Positions 43,080 to 51,104 of a stretch of DNA of 64,000 nt are shown here, one piece after another. Numbering within the stretch: position 1 is the stretch's first letter; each line of letters starts with the position of its first letter. The notes below the pieces were generated by a model. That model did not search any database, was not told the DNA's origin, and saw nothing but the letters and a program-made list of their open reading frames with translations. This DNA comes from Schinkia azotoformans LMG 9581 (GTDB lineage: Bacteria > Bacillota > Bacilli > Bacillales > Bacillaceae_J), in NCBI RefSeq assembly GCF_000307855.1, contig NZ_AJLR01000034.1, positions 1-64,000 of the forward strand, read 5' to 3'. A program made the translations under genes and the position numbers.

Positions 43080-44246
43080 TTAGAAAATACCACTGTTTTT
43101 AATTTTTTGCACTGCTTCTATTAATGTTTCTTCTGCTTGAACAAGAGCGATTCGAACATATCCTTCCCCCGATGGTCCGAATGCATTTCCCGGTGTGACA
43201 ACAACACCTGCTTTTTCGATTAACTTAATAGCGAACTCTTTTGATGTATATCCTTTTGGAATCTCTGCCCACATGAACATCGTTGCCGGTGGTCGCTCCA
43301 CATCCCAACCAATCGTACGGAGTCCATCAACCAGTGCGTCCCGTCTTGATTCATAACGCTTATTGTTTTCTTTTAAGAAAGAATCGCCGTTCACGAGGGC
43401 GACCGTTGCAGCCTTTTGGATTGGTGAAAAAACACCATAGTCCAAGTTAGATTTTAGTTTCGCTAATGCTCCAACAATCTGTTTGTTCCCAATCATGTAG
43501 CCGATTCGGCAACCGGCCATATTGTAGCTTTTAGAAAGGGAATTAAATTCAACCCCGACGTCAAAAGCCCCTTCTACCTCAAGAAAGCTAACAGGTTTTT
43601 GACCATCAAAAACAAGTTCAGAATAGGCAAAATCATGAATAACAACGATATCATATTTTTTAGCAAAAGCAACGGCCTTTTCAAAAAACGGCTTATTTGC
43701 CATTGCCGGTACCGGATTTCCAGGAAAATTTAAAATCATCATTTTCGCCTTTTCCGCGATTTTCTCTGGAATCGCATCTAAATCAGGTAAAAATCCATTT
43801 TCCTTTAAGAGGGGCATGGGGTAGGCAGCTGCTTTTGCCATTCGCACACCGTCAGCGTACGCGGTGTAGCCCGGATCTGGTACGAGAATAACATCCCCTT
43901 CGTCACATATAGTCATAGGGAGATGAAGAAGACCATCCTGGGAACCGCTCATTTGTACTATTTCAGTTTCAGGGTTAAAGGTAACTCCATAATGCTTCGA
44001 ATAAAAGCTTAGGACTGCCTCATAAAATTCTTTTGTCCCTGTTAAAGTATAACCATATTGAGTGGGATCCTGAACATTCTTTACCAATGCATCAATAATA
44101 AATGGTGGTGGTGGAAGATCAGGACTGCCAATACTAAGGTCAATCATATGTATGCCTTGCGCAATTTTTTCTTTTTTGAATGCGGCTAATTCTGAAAATA
44201 TACTAGTCTCAAAAGATTGCATTAATTTCGATGTCATAAAAGCCAT
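43080..44246 (-). CDS. Class I/II PLP aminotransferase (LL-DAP aminotransferase-like)
   Basis: A fold-type I aminotransferase of about 390 residues: MIDLSIGSPDLPPPPFI at the substrate entrance, NFPGNPVPAMANKPFF, PLP Lys in SLSKSYNMAGCRIGY, and VRIAL near the C-terminus with the substrate-carboxylate Arg. The group resembles LL-diaminopimelate aminotransferase-like and PatA-like enzymes, so the amino donor and acceptor cannot be fixed. The start is uncertain: I use the ATG at 44246; a frame from 44291 has no RBS. Confidence 0.85.
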   Translation of the reverse strand: MAFMTSKLMQSFETSIFSELAAFKKEKIAQGIHMIDLSIGSPDLPPPPFIIDALVKNVQDPTQYGYTLTGTKEFYEAVLSFYSKHYGVTFNPETEIVQMSGSQDGLLHLPMTICDEGDVILVPDPGYTAYADGVRMAKAAAYPMPLLKENGFLPDLDAIPEKIAEKAKMMILNFPGNPVPAMANKPFFEKAVAFAKKYDIVVIHDFAYSELVFDGQKPVSFLEVEGAFDVGVEFNSLSKSYNMAGCRIGYMIGNKQIVGALAKLKSNLDYGVFSPIQKAATVALVNGDSFLKENNKRYESRRDALVDGLRTIGWDVERPPATMFMWAEIPKGYTSKEFAIKLIEKAGVVVTPGNAFGPSGEGYVRIALVQAEETLIEAVQKIKNSGIF

Positions 44247-44321
44247 AACTGTCTTAGCCCCCATTTCTTTGTTTGAAGAATATTTTACCACAATTAATGA
44301 GGGGGAGAGTGCAGTTCATTA

Positions 44322-44363
44322 AGAAAAAAAGGAACCAATGCCAACTTATTGGCATCAATTCCT
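44322..44363 (-). terminator. Terminator of the yuzL-like gene
   Basis: AGGAA-ttga-TGCCAA-taag-TTGGCA-ttgg-TTCCT followed by TTTTTTTCTT on the minus strand. Confidence 0.85.
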
Positions 44364-44384
44364 ATTAGTCCTTTAAGTCTTCCA

Positions 44385-44531
44385 TTATAAGATACCGGAT
44401 TTTTTTCGTTTTTTCCGACGTGAAGAGTCCATTTTATATTTCCCAGTTTCCTGCGTAGTCGTTCCTTGACCTTCCACATCTGCAGACCCAAGGCCGATTG
44501 TTGTTGGATCTGCTTTCGTTTCTCTTGGCAT
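44385..44531 (-). CDS. YuzL-family small protein
   Basis: A 48-residue basic protein containing IGLGSADVEGQGTTTQETG and ending SSRRKKRKKSGIL; the VEGQGTT motif is typical of YuzL. GGGAGGTGG stands 7 nt before the ATG. A longer frame over the same bases (44294-44542) is a shadow. Function unknown; similar tiny proteins are associated with spores. Confidence 0.75.
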   Translation of the reverse strand: MPRETKADPTTIGLGSADVEGQGTTTQETGKYKMDSSRRKKRKKSGIL

Positions 44532-44573
44532 GTTCGAACCACCTCCCTAACGGTAAGGTGTCCAATTTAATTG

Positions 44574-45356
44574 TTAATCATCCGTTCCAATGACACCAAA
44601 ATGAAATTTTGCAGTTTTTCGGCGGAAAACGGCAAAGCCAAATGTTTCAAACCTAGTACTTTTCCAATGGTCCTTCAATATAATCCGTTTATTTGCCACT
44701 CTTTTTGCTTCCACGATTGTTTCTTCAAGAATATCTGTGTAAAGAGCAATATTCCTCAAACCTTTTATTCCGTCCGATTCTTCTATTTTCATATTGAACA
44801 TTGGATCAAAGTAGACAACATCAAACGAGTTATTTTTTTGTTCCTTTAAAAAGTCGAGATTATTTCGTTGTACAACTTCAATTCGACTCATTGCCAAATT
44901 CATTTCATCATTGCCACTTTCCCATGTCTTCAATCCATGTTGGAGTAAAAATGCAATAAAACGATTTCCTTCTATCCCGACGACACGCCCCGTCTTCCCA
45001 ACAACACTGCTGGCAACAATGCTATCAGAGCCGAGTCCTAGTGTACAATCAAGAAAAGTCATTCCTTCCTTAAGCCCCGCTGCATAGACAAGGGGATCAT
45101 CCTCCCCTCTTAATACTCTTTTCACACGAAACATCGCTGAATTTGGGTGAAAAAATATTGGCTCATGAGGATGATTCAATGGGTATATATCCAAACGGTT
45201 TTGGCCGACCACTAATACATCATCCTTCTCTTGTACCATTATTTCTTCTACCGATAATTTTCTTCTCGATATGTAAGGTATTTGCAATAGTGTGGCATAT
45301 CGAATAGCTAATTGAACCATCTCATTGTTCGTTCTTCCTGCAGTTGTAATAATCAT
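44574..45356 (-). CDS. Class I SAM-dependent methyltransferase (RsmJ-like)
   Basis: A 260-residue protein with SAM motif I FLDCTLGLGSDSI, acidic motif GIEGNRFIAFLLQHG and motif IV VVYFDPMFNMKIEES, close to the DPMY motif of RsmJ, which methylates G1516 of 16S rRNA. The Bacillus homologues are uncharacterised, so an rRNA guanine-N2 role is a reasonable inference. Monocistronic, divergent from the deacetylase gene. Confidence 0.8.
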   Translation of the reverse strand: MIITTAGRTNNEMVQLAIRYATLLQIPYISRRKLSVEEIMVQEKDDVLVVGQNRLDIYPLNHPHEPIFFHPNSAMFRVKRVLRGEDDPLVYAAGLKEGMTFLDCTLGLGSDSIVASSVVGKTGRVVGIEGNRFIAFLLQHGLKTWESGNDEMNLAMSRIEVVQRNNLDFLKEQKNNSFDVVYFDPMFNMKIEESDGIKGLRNIALYTDILEETIVEAKRVANKRIILKDHWKSTRFETFGFAVFRRKTAKFHFGVIGTDD

Positions 45357-45465
45357 TTTAACCCCTTAATCTAAATTTTTACCTGTAAATTATAGAATAA
45401 ATGTAATATAGTTAATAGGTATAGTAAAGCGTTAAAGAGGTGAATATTAGCGTCAATCTTACACC

Positions 45466-46281
45466 ATGAAACATTATCTAAAAACATTTGCACTATTAAT
45501 AGTTATTAGTTCACTGCCTATTATACTTTCTAATATATTTAATTTTCCATCTTTTAAAGCTCAGTCCGATGGTCTAAAAGGAAAAGAGGGTTCCCATTTT
45601 ATTTCTTCCATTGAAAAAAAACAATTATCCCCCTCTTTTCCAGTAGATGAGCAAATTAATAAGGTTATTTATTTGACCTTTGATGATGGTCCCAACGGTT
45701 ATACTCAAGATATTCTTAATATTCTTCAGTCAAAGAATGCCCATGCTACATTTTTTCTAATAAAAGGAAATATTGATAAGCACCCAACGCTTCTTAAAGA
45801 AATAATAAAAAAGGGCAATGCGGTTGGATGCCATAGTGTTTCTCATCGGGTAGATGTGTTTTATTCCAGTCCAAAGGTAGCCATCAATGAAATGAAGGTA
45901 TGTCAGCGGGCTATTTACGATCAAACAAGGTTTCACACCCCATTAATTCGTGTCCCTTTTGGCAGTTTCCCTCATTTGACAAATGATATTAAAAACGGAC
46001 TGGAGAATGAAAATTTTATTTATTGGGACTGGAACATTGATAGTGAGGATTGGACAAATAATAATCCCGGCCAAGTCTATACCAATATCGTTAAACAATT
46101 AAACTTGACCGAAAAGAAAGGCTATATTCCAACCGTTCTTCTTCATGATAAACAAGTAACTGTTGAAATGTTGCCGAAATTATTAGACTACCTTAACGAA
46201 AAAGGATATAAAATCAAATCCATTACAAATGCAAACAAGCCTGTACAATTTAATTTGCATACATCAGAACCAGCCTCGTGA
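45466..46281 (+). CDS. Polysaccharide deacetylase (NodB domain)
   Basis: A 271-residue enzyme with an N-terminal membrane anchor/signal (TFALLIVISSLPIILSN) and a NodB domain: YLTFDDGPNG (catalytic Asp and metal Asp), GCHSVSHRVD (metal His pair), RVPFGSF, DWNIDSEDW and VLLHD. It should remove acetyl groups from peptidoglycan or a similar polymer outside the membrane. No clear RBS precedes the ATG; the AAAGAGGTG upstream is 20 nt away. Confidence 0.9.
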   Translation: MKHYLKTFALLIVISSLPIILSNIFNFPSFKAQSDGLKGKEGSHFISSIEKKQLSPSFPVDEQINKVIYLTFDDGPNGYTQDILNILQSKNAHATFFLIKGNIDKHPTLLKEIIKKGNAVGCHSVSHRVDVFYSSPKVAINEMKVCQRAIYDQTRFHTPLIRVPFGSFPHLTNDIKNGLENENFIYWDWNIDSEDWTNNNPGQVYTNIVKQLNLTEKKGYIPTVLLHDKQVTVEMLPKLLDYLNEKGYKIKSITNANKPVQFNLHTSEPAS

Positions 46282-46302
46282 ATCGGGCTGTTTTTTTTTT
46301 TC
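46271..46302 (+). terminator. Rho-independent terminator
   Basis: CAGCC...GGCTG followed by twelve T. Confidence 0.85.
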
Positions 46303-46353
46303 GCATAATATCTTAACTGAATGGACAAATTTATGTAGACAGGAGGGGAAGAT

Positions 46354-47097
46354 ATGAATTCAAAAACGCGCTTAGCTCATAAGCTATTTATGAGCTCAGC
46401 CGTGGCAGCAGTTGCCGTCTCGATCCCAAATCTTCATGTTGAAGCATCATTCGAGAAAGCGGCTACTGAAAGCACTATTTTACGCTACGGACATGAAGGT
46501 CTTTCCGTCCGGATTTTACAGGAAAATTTAAGACAACTCGGGTACTACCCGTACGGAGTGGATGGGGTCTATGGAAACCACACTCAATCCGCTGTACAGA
46601 AATTCCAATTACATCACGGAATTAAGGTTGATGGGATTGCTGGGGCAAAGACTTTAGCAGCCCTAACCATACATACAGAGAACGTAAATGAAGATTCAGT
46701 TCCTGTCCAATCACTTAAAGACAGTCATTTACTTGACGGAACATTTCTTCAGCTTGCCTTAAATTTAATAGGAACTCCATACAAATGGGGTGGTACGACA
46801 CCAAATGGTTTCGATTGCAGCGGCTTTATTAAATATGTATTTGCGAAAAAAGGGGTTACCATTCCTCGAACGATTAGTGAAATTTGGGATCAAAGTATAG
46901 AGGTCCAAAAACCAAGCATTGGTGACTTAGTTTTCTTTGAGACTTATAAACCGGGGCCTTCACATGCCGGTATTTATCTTGGGGGCGGTCGCTTTATTCA
47001 CTCCGGCTCCACAAAGGGTGTCACAATTAGTCAGCTCAGTCAGAGTTATTGGAGTAAAAGATACTTGGGTTCTAAGAGAATTGCTCAATATGATTAG
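46354..47097 (+). CDS. Secreted PG-binding + NlpC/P60 hydrolase
   Basis: A 247-residue secreted protein: signal peptide (to about VEASF), a peptidoglycan-binding_1 domain (GLSVRILQENLRQLGYYPYG and TQSAVQKFQLHHG), then NlpC/P60 with catalytic Cys in NGFDCSGFI, His in PSHAGIYLGG and His in FIHSGSTKG. It should cleave stem peptides. AGGAGGGG precedes the ATG. Confidence 0.93.
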   Translation: MNSKTRLAHKLFMSSAVAAVAVSIPNLHVEASFEKAATESTILRYGHEGLSVRILQENLRQLGYYPYGVDGVYGNHTQSAVQKFQLHHGIKVDGIAGAKTLAALTIHTENVNEDSVPVQSLKDSHLLDGTFLQLALNLIGTPYKWGGTTPNGFDCSGFIKYVFAKKGVTIPRTISEIWDQSIEVQKPSIGDLVFFETYKPGPSHAGIYLGGGRFIHSGSTKGVTISQLSQSYWSKRYLGSKRIAQYD

Positions 47098-47104
47098 AAA
47101 TTAT

Positions 47105-47145
47105 GAAATTCGCTAAAATCTATGAGATTCTAGCGAATTTCTTTT
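47105..47145. terminator. Terminator between convergent genes
   Basis: GAAATTCGCTA...TAGCGAATTTC followed by TTTTAATTG; serves the plus-strand hydrolase and overlaps the stop of the DUF4129 gene. Confidence 0.75.
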
Positions 47146-48470
47146 AATTGGCTTATTAATACTTTATAGTCATCAATGGATGTTTCTCCGGTTGAGCCGT
47201 AATAAGCAGCCTGATAATCATTCAGTAATCTTAATAGTAAATCGGATAATTGATAGTTTTTATTATTGTACGAAAAAGTATTTTGATGAGTGGGAATAGA
47301 GCTAATTACTTTTTCCATGAATTCCTTTGATGTTTCCGTTCGTAATCGCAATATCCCATGTTTTCTTCCCCACTTTTGCACTTGATAAAAATACCAGAAG
47401 AGCGGTGATTTATAAAATCGCGGAAACTTCATGAGCCATTTCTTTTTCAGATCTATTATTAGCTGTATGAACTTCCGTTTGAAATTCAACCACCACGGTT
47501 CTCTGTCAATGACCACATGATGTATCCTAAGTGATTTTGCTGGTTTTATTCGTATGCTATATTTAGCTATCAACCAGATGAATAAGAGAGCAGCAATACA
47601 GGCTATGCCTCCAAAAATCCACAGTAACGGCAATTTGATCAAGGTTTCTTCTTGAACCTGATCAGGGAGCTTCATCTCTCCATTCTCAATCATCGGAAGC
47701 GTTCCCTTCGTTTCACTTGTTGGAAAGAGACTTATAAGCCATGTGAGTCCCTTTAAAAGAGTGGAACCACCCCATTTAAGCGCTTCCCAACTATTCATCG
47801 TTATCGCTAATAACATTCCTCGAAGTGATGGAATTAAAAATAAAAAACTTAGTAATATTATAGTTGCGAAAATCGCCGTAATAACCCCCGTAAACCATGT
47901 TGAGTGACCTACTTTTCTAATCTCCATTGTTTCATCTATTTGTTCTTTTTCATTACTTTGTAAAGAAAAGACGATCCCCATTAAACTCAAAATGATTGCC
48001 GTTATGAAAAATGCATGGTACGCATCAGTTTGCATCCACTCATTTGCAGTGAAGCATATTGCAAATATGATATATAACAAGATATTACCTTCAAAATGGC
48101 GGACCATTTGCATACGTGTTGGTATTCGATTATTCAGGAAGGCACTGCGTAAAAATACAAAAGCGACAGCACTGCTAAGAACGATCCCCAAAAATAAGTG
48201 TCCTTCCGGAACGGCCATTTTCCAATTCTGAACAATAATAAATAATAGAATAATAGAATTGGTTAAAAATAAAATAGGAAAGCTCATTTTGCCCGCCATC
48301 GTTTTATTGAGAAAATACCCAACTACCCATGCAGCTATCCACCATTTAATATCTAAGTCCATTACTTGCTGCCATTCTAAACTAGTGTTTAGAACGATCA
48401 CATAATACATCCATAATGCTTCACTAAATAATAATATAAATGATTGTGTAATAATTTTAAGCTGTCCCAT
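47130..48470 (-). CDS. DUF4129-domain membrane protein
   Basis: About 446 residues with eight or nine membrane segments and a C-terminal DUF4129 domain (LRTETSKEFMEKV, LLRLLNDYQAAYYGST). Normally this domain is fused or linked to a transglutaminase. It starts in the TGATG overlap with the DUF58 gene. With MoxR and DUF58 it forms a system thought to assist maturation of envelope proteins. Note that the transglutaminase gene is missing downstream. Confidence 0.85.
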   Translation of the reverse strand: MGQLKIITQSFILLFSEALWMYYVIVLNTSLEWQQVMDLDIKWWIAAWVVGYFLNKTMAGKMSFPILFLTNSIILLFIIVQNWKMAVPEGHLFLGIVLSSAVAFVFLRSAFLNNRIPTRMQMVRHFEGNILLYIIFAICFTANEWMQTDAYHAFFITAIILSLMGIVFSLQSNEKEQIDETMEIRKVGHSTWFTGVITAIFATIILLSFLFLIPSLRGMLLAITMNSWEALKWGGSTLLKGLTWLISLFPTSETKGTLPMIENGEMKLPDQVQEETLIKLPLLWIFGGIACIAALLFIWLIAKYSIRIKPAKSLRIHHVVIDREPWWLNFKRKFIQLIIDLKKKWLMKFPRFYKSPLFWYFYQVQKWGRKHGILRLRTETSKEFMEKVISSIPTHQNTFSYNNKNYQLSDLLLRLLNDYQAAYYGSTGETSIDDYKVLISQLKEIR

Positions 48471-49765
48471 CAAAATGACCCTTTCACCACTTGACTATCT
48501 GTTGTCATGAATACATCCATTTTTTTTGAAATATTCTTTAGTTTTTTAGAAAAGTCACTGTCGTTTAGATAATAAAAACTGACTAACGCAATTTCGTGTT
48601 TATGTCGTTTGTACCAGAGATAATGCTCATTCGTTATCGTTTCACAGAAAAAAATAAATGGATGGGATAATTTCCCTTCATATAACATTTTATCAAACAT
48701 TGACATTCCCTTTTGACTAACTTGAGCAATAATTTCAGCAAGTTGGTCCAAAAATGATAAAAACCCTTTCATTGGTGGTACTGACTTTAACTTATATCCT
48801 TTATAATGACAACCATTACTTGAAAAACCTACGCTTACCCCCTGTTTTTGATAGGCAACTGCAATTGAAGCAATGACAGAAAGCACCCACTCAAAATCTT
48901 CACTCTTTTTTAACTCGTATTTTTCCTGCTTGAGTAGATTGTCCTGAAAAGCAGTATTATCGATGACAAAACCACTTACATCAAATAAAATAAACAGTTG
49001 TTCATTCACAACAGGCTGGTAAACATTTGTCAGCATTTTTCCTGTTCGTGCACTTGCTTTCCAATTGAATTTTCTCCACTCGTCGCCCGGCTCGTATTCT
49101 CTTATTCCGTTCACTAATAATGGGTCCTCAAGATACCCTCCCTGTTTTCCTTTAATCTGCCATTGGATAGAAGACCGAAAAGAGGGTACATGAACAGGAA
49201 GCAAACGAGGATAAATATAGAGCTTTTCTGGAAAGGAATGGACAATTCTTTTTTCCGTAAAACGAAAGCCATCACCCGACCTTAATCCTACTTGACCAAT
49301 TTTGTACACTCCCCGCTTATTCCCTTTACCTTTGATGGTCCATTTTACTTGTTGGTACCATAACAGCCATAATAAACGAATCGTGTATAGATTCTGTTCG
49401 TGATCACCCCAGACAACCGCCTCCTTTTTGGGAAATTCCCATTCGAGCCAAACTAGCGGAAGCCACTTATCATTTTTAACGGAAGCCTCAATATGAAACT
49501 CTTCTCCTACAAACAGTCTTGTTTTATTTAACTCTATTTCCGGGTTAACATTTTTTAAAGACTTTTCTTTCCAAATTATCGTAATCAGACTAATGAAAAT
49601 TAATAATGTACTGACCGCAATCAGCGGAAGGAAACTAAACCAGATTGCTGCTAATAAACAAATGAGCCAAAACCAGATCGCATATTTTTCAAACAAGATG
49701 CTTGTCTCTTTTAAAGGAAGTTCATTATCCTTGTTTTCACACCTATTTTGTTTTTGTTCACTCAT
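48470..49765 (-). CDS. DUF58-domain protein
   Basis: A 431-residue protein with two N-terminal hydrophobic segments (about 25-65) and a DUF58 / VWA-like region (EYEPGDEWRKFNWKASARTG). DUF58 proteins partner with MoxR ATPases. Overlap with moxR at the start and with the DUF4129 gene at the stop indicates translational coupling. Confidence 0.88.
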   Translation of the reverse strand: MSEQKQNRCENKDNELPLKETSILFEKYAIWFWLICLLAAIWFSFLPLIAVSTLLIFISLITIIWKEKSLKNVNPEIELNKTRLFVGEEFHIEASVKNDKWLPLVWLEWEFPKKEAVVWGDHEQNLYTIRLLWLLWYQQVKWTIKGKGNKRGVYKIGQVGLRSGDGFRFTEKRIVHSFPEKLYIYPRLLPVHVPSFRSSIQWQIKGKQGGYLEDPLLVNGIREYEPGDEWRKFNWKASARTGKMLTNVYQPVVNEQLFILFDVSGFVIDNTAFQDNLLKQEKYELKKSEDFEWVLSVIASIAVAYQKQGVSVGFSSNGCHYKGYKLKSVPPMKGFLSFLDQLAEIIAQVSQKGMSMFDKMLYEGKLSHPFIFFCETITNEHYLWYKRHKHEIALVSFYYLNDSDFSKKLKNISKKMDVFMTTDSQVVKGSF

Positions 49766-49767
49766 AG

Positions 49768-50733
49768 TCAAACCACCTGTTCTTCAGGTACTTCCGTTTT
49801 CGAAATAATATCATTCAATATATCCTCTGAATGGGTGTCATTGAATCTCGCTTCCGGTTTTAATAAAAGGCGGTGATTCCAAACAGGCTGGACGATCTCT
49901 TTTACATCATCCGGAATCACATAATGACGTCCATTTAGTAACGCCCATGCTTTTACTGTTTTATAAAGCGCTTTACTTGCACGTGGGCTTACACCGATTG
50001 ATAGTAAAGGATGATTACGTGTTTCGTGAGCCAAAATGGTAATATATTGAATAATGGATGGATGAATTTGTACCTCTTGCGTTTGTCTTTGCATCGCTTG
50101 AATTTCAGCTGGTTGAAAAATGCTATTAATTTGATCAAAAGGAATTTCATCCCCTACTTGCCCAAGCATTTGTTGTTCTTCCTCTATCGTTGGATATCCT
50201 AATTTTAATTTCATTAAGAACCGGTCTAGTTGGGCTTCAGGCAGTGGAAAAGTGCCTTCCATATCAACGGGATTTTGCGTTGCCAGGACAATGAATGGAG
50301 CGGTGAGGGAATAGGTCACACCTTCAATCGATACCTGCTTTTCCTCCATACATTCTAATAAACTGGATTGTGTCCGAGGTAATGCCCGGTTGATTTCATC
50401 TACTAATAATACATTTGTAAAAACAGGTCCCTTGCGCAAATAGAACTCATTCGTTTTCGGGTTAAAAATCGACGCACCTAATATATCAGACGGTAGTAAA
50501 TCCGGTGTACATTGAATTCGTGAAAAGGCACAATCCAGCCCCTTTGAAAAAGCTTTAACCATCGTTGTCTTTCCTGTTCCGGGAAGGTCTTCCAATAACA
50601 CATGTCCTTCAGTTAACAAAGCTGTTAATAGAAGCTTCATTTCCACTTTTCGTCCGATCACGCTTTTAGACAACTCTTTCCATAAATGCTCCAATGCTTC
50701 CTTTTGTATGGAAGGTAAGTGATTTGCGCTCAT
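49768..50733 (-). CDS. MoxR-family AAA+ ATPase
   Basis: About 321 residues, AAA_3 type: Walker A GTGKT in EDLPGTGKTTMVKAF, Walker B VLLVDEINRA, sensor 1 FIVLATQNPVDMEGTFPLPE and the C-terminal lid with SPRASKAL. MoxR proteins act as chaperone-like ATPases for DUF58/VWA partners. First gene of the three-gene operon. The start is uncertain between ATG 50733 and GTG 50751. Confidence 0.93.
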   Translation of the reverse strand: MSANHLPSIQKEALEHLWKELSKSVIGRKVEMKLLLTALLTEGHVLLEDLPGTGKTTMVKAFSKGLDCAFSRIQCTPDLLPSDILGASIFNPKTNEFYLRKGPVFTNVLLVDEINRALPRTQSSLLECMEEKQVSIEGVTYSLTAPFIVLATQNPVDMEGTFPLPEAQLDRFLMKLKLGYPTIEEEQQMLGQVGDEIPFDQINSIFQPAEIQAMQRQTQEVQIHPSIIQYITILAHETRNHPLLSIGVSPRASKALYKTVKAWALLNGRHYVIPDDVKEIVQPVWNHRLLLKPEARFNDTHSEDILNDIISKTEVPEEQVV

Positions 50734-50839
50734 TTTTATAAAATCCCCCACTCTCTAATTTATAAAAACTCCTTATAATTAGGTTTTTAGTTCCTAAGTA
50801 TAAGGAGAATTGTTAGTTAACATTTTATTTTTTCTTTGT

Positions 50840-51067
50840 TTATCCCTTAACCATTGTCTTCAGTACTTCATTTCGTTCCTGTTGCTCGGCTTCTGCTGCC
50901 AGATCATACTTTTTCAATAAATGAAAGACTTCATTTAACGTTTCCTGTGGCAGGTCTGTTTGAATAAAGCTTTCCATTTTTGGGTAAAGCTCGGTTGGCA
51001 AATACGCCTTTTGACTAACAAGCTTGCTTAATACATCCTCTTTCGTGTGGTTGATTTCACATGCCAT
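50840..51067 (-). CDS. Conserved small hypothetical protein
   Basis: A 75-residue soluble protein, MACEINHTKEDVLSKLVSQK with a helical remainder (LNEVFHLLKKYDLAAEAEQQ). GAAGGGAG precedes the ATG. It is 37 nt downstream of the ABC-F gene and likely co-transcribed. I do not recognise a function. Confidence 0.7.
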   Translation of the reverse strand: MACEINHTKEDVLSKLVSQKAYLPTELYPKMESFIQTDLPQETLNEVFHLLKKYDLAAEAEQQERNEVLKTMVKG

Positions 51068-51104
51068 AACGTAAAACTCCCTTCTAATTTTTGGTTTTGA
51101 TTAT

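Noticed and set aside
44294-44542. 82-aa minus-strand ORF
   Set aside because: It overlaps the YuzL-like gene in another frame; the YuzL frame has a strong RBS and family motif, and this one has neither.
45440-45472. Nine-codon GTG frame before the deacetylase start
   Set aside because: It ends on the ATG of the deacetylase, but its own start lies inside the only RBS-like sequence, so it has no independent translation signal.
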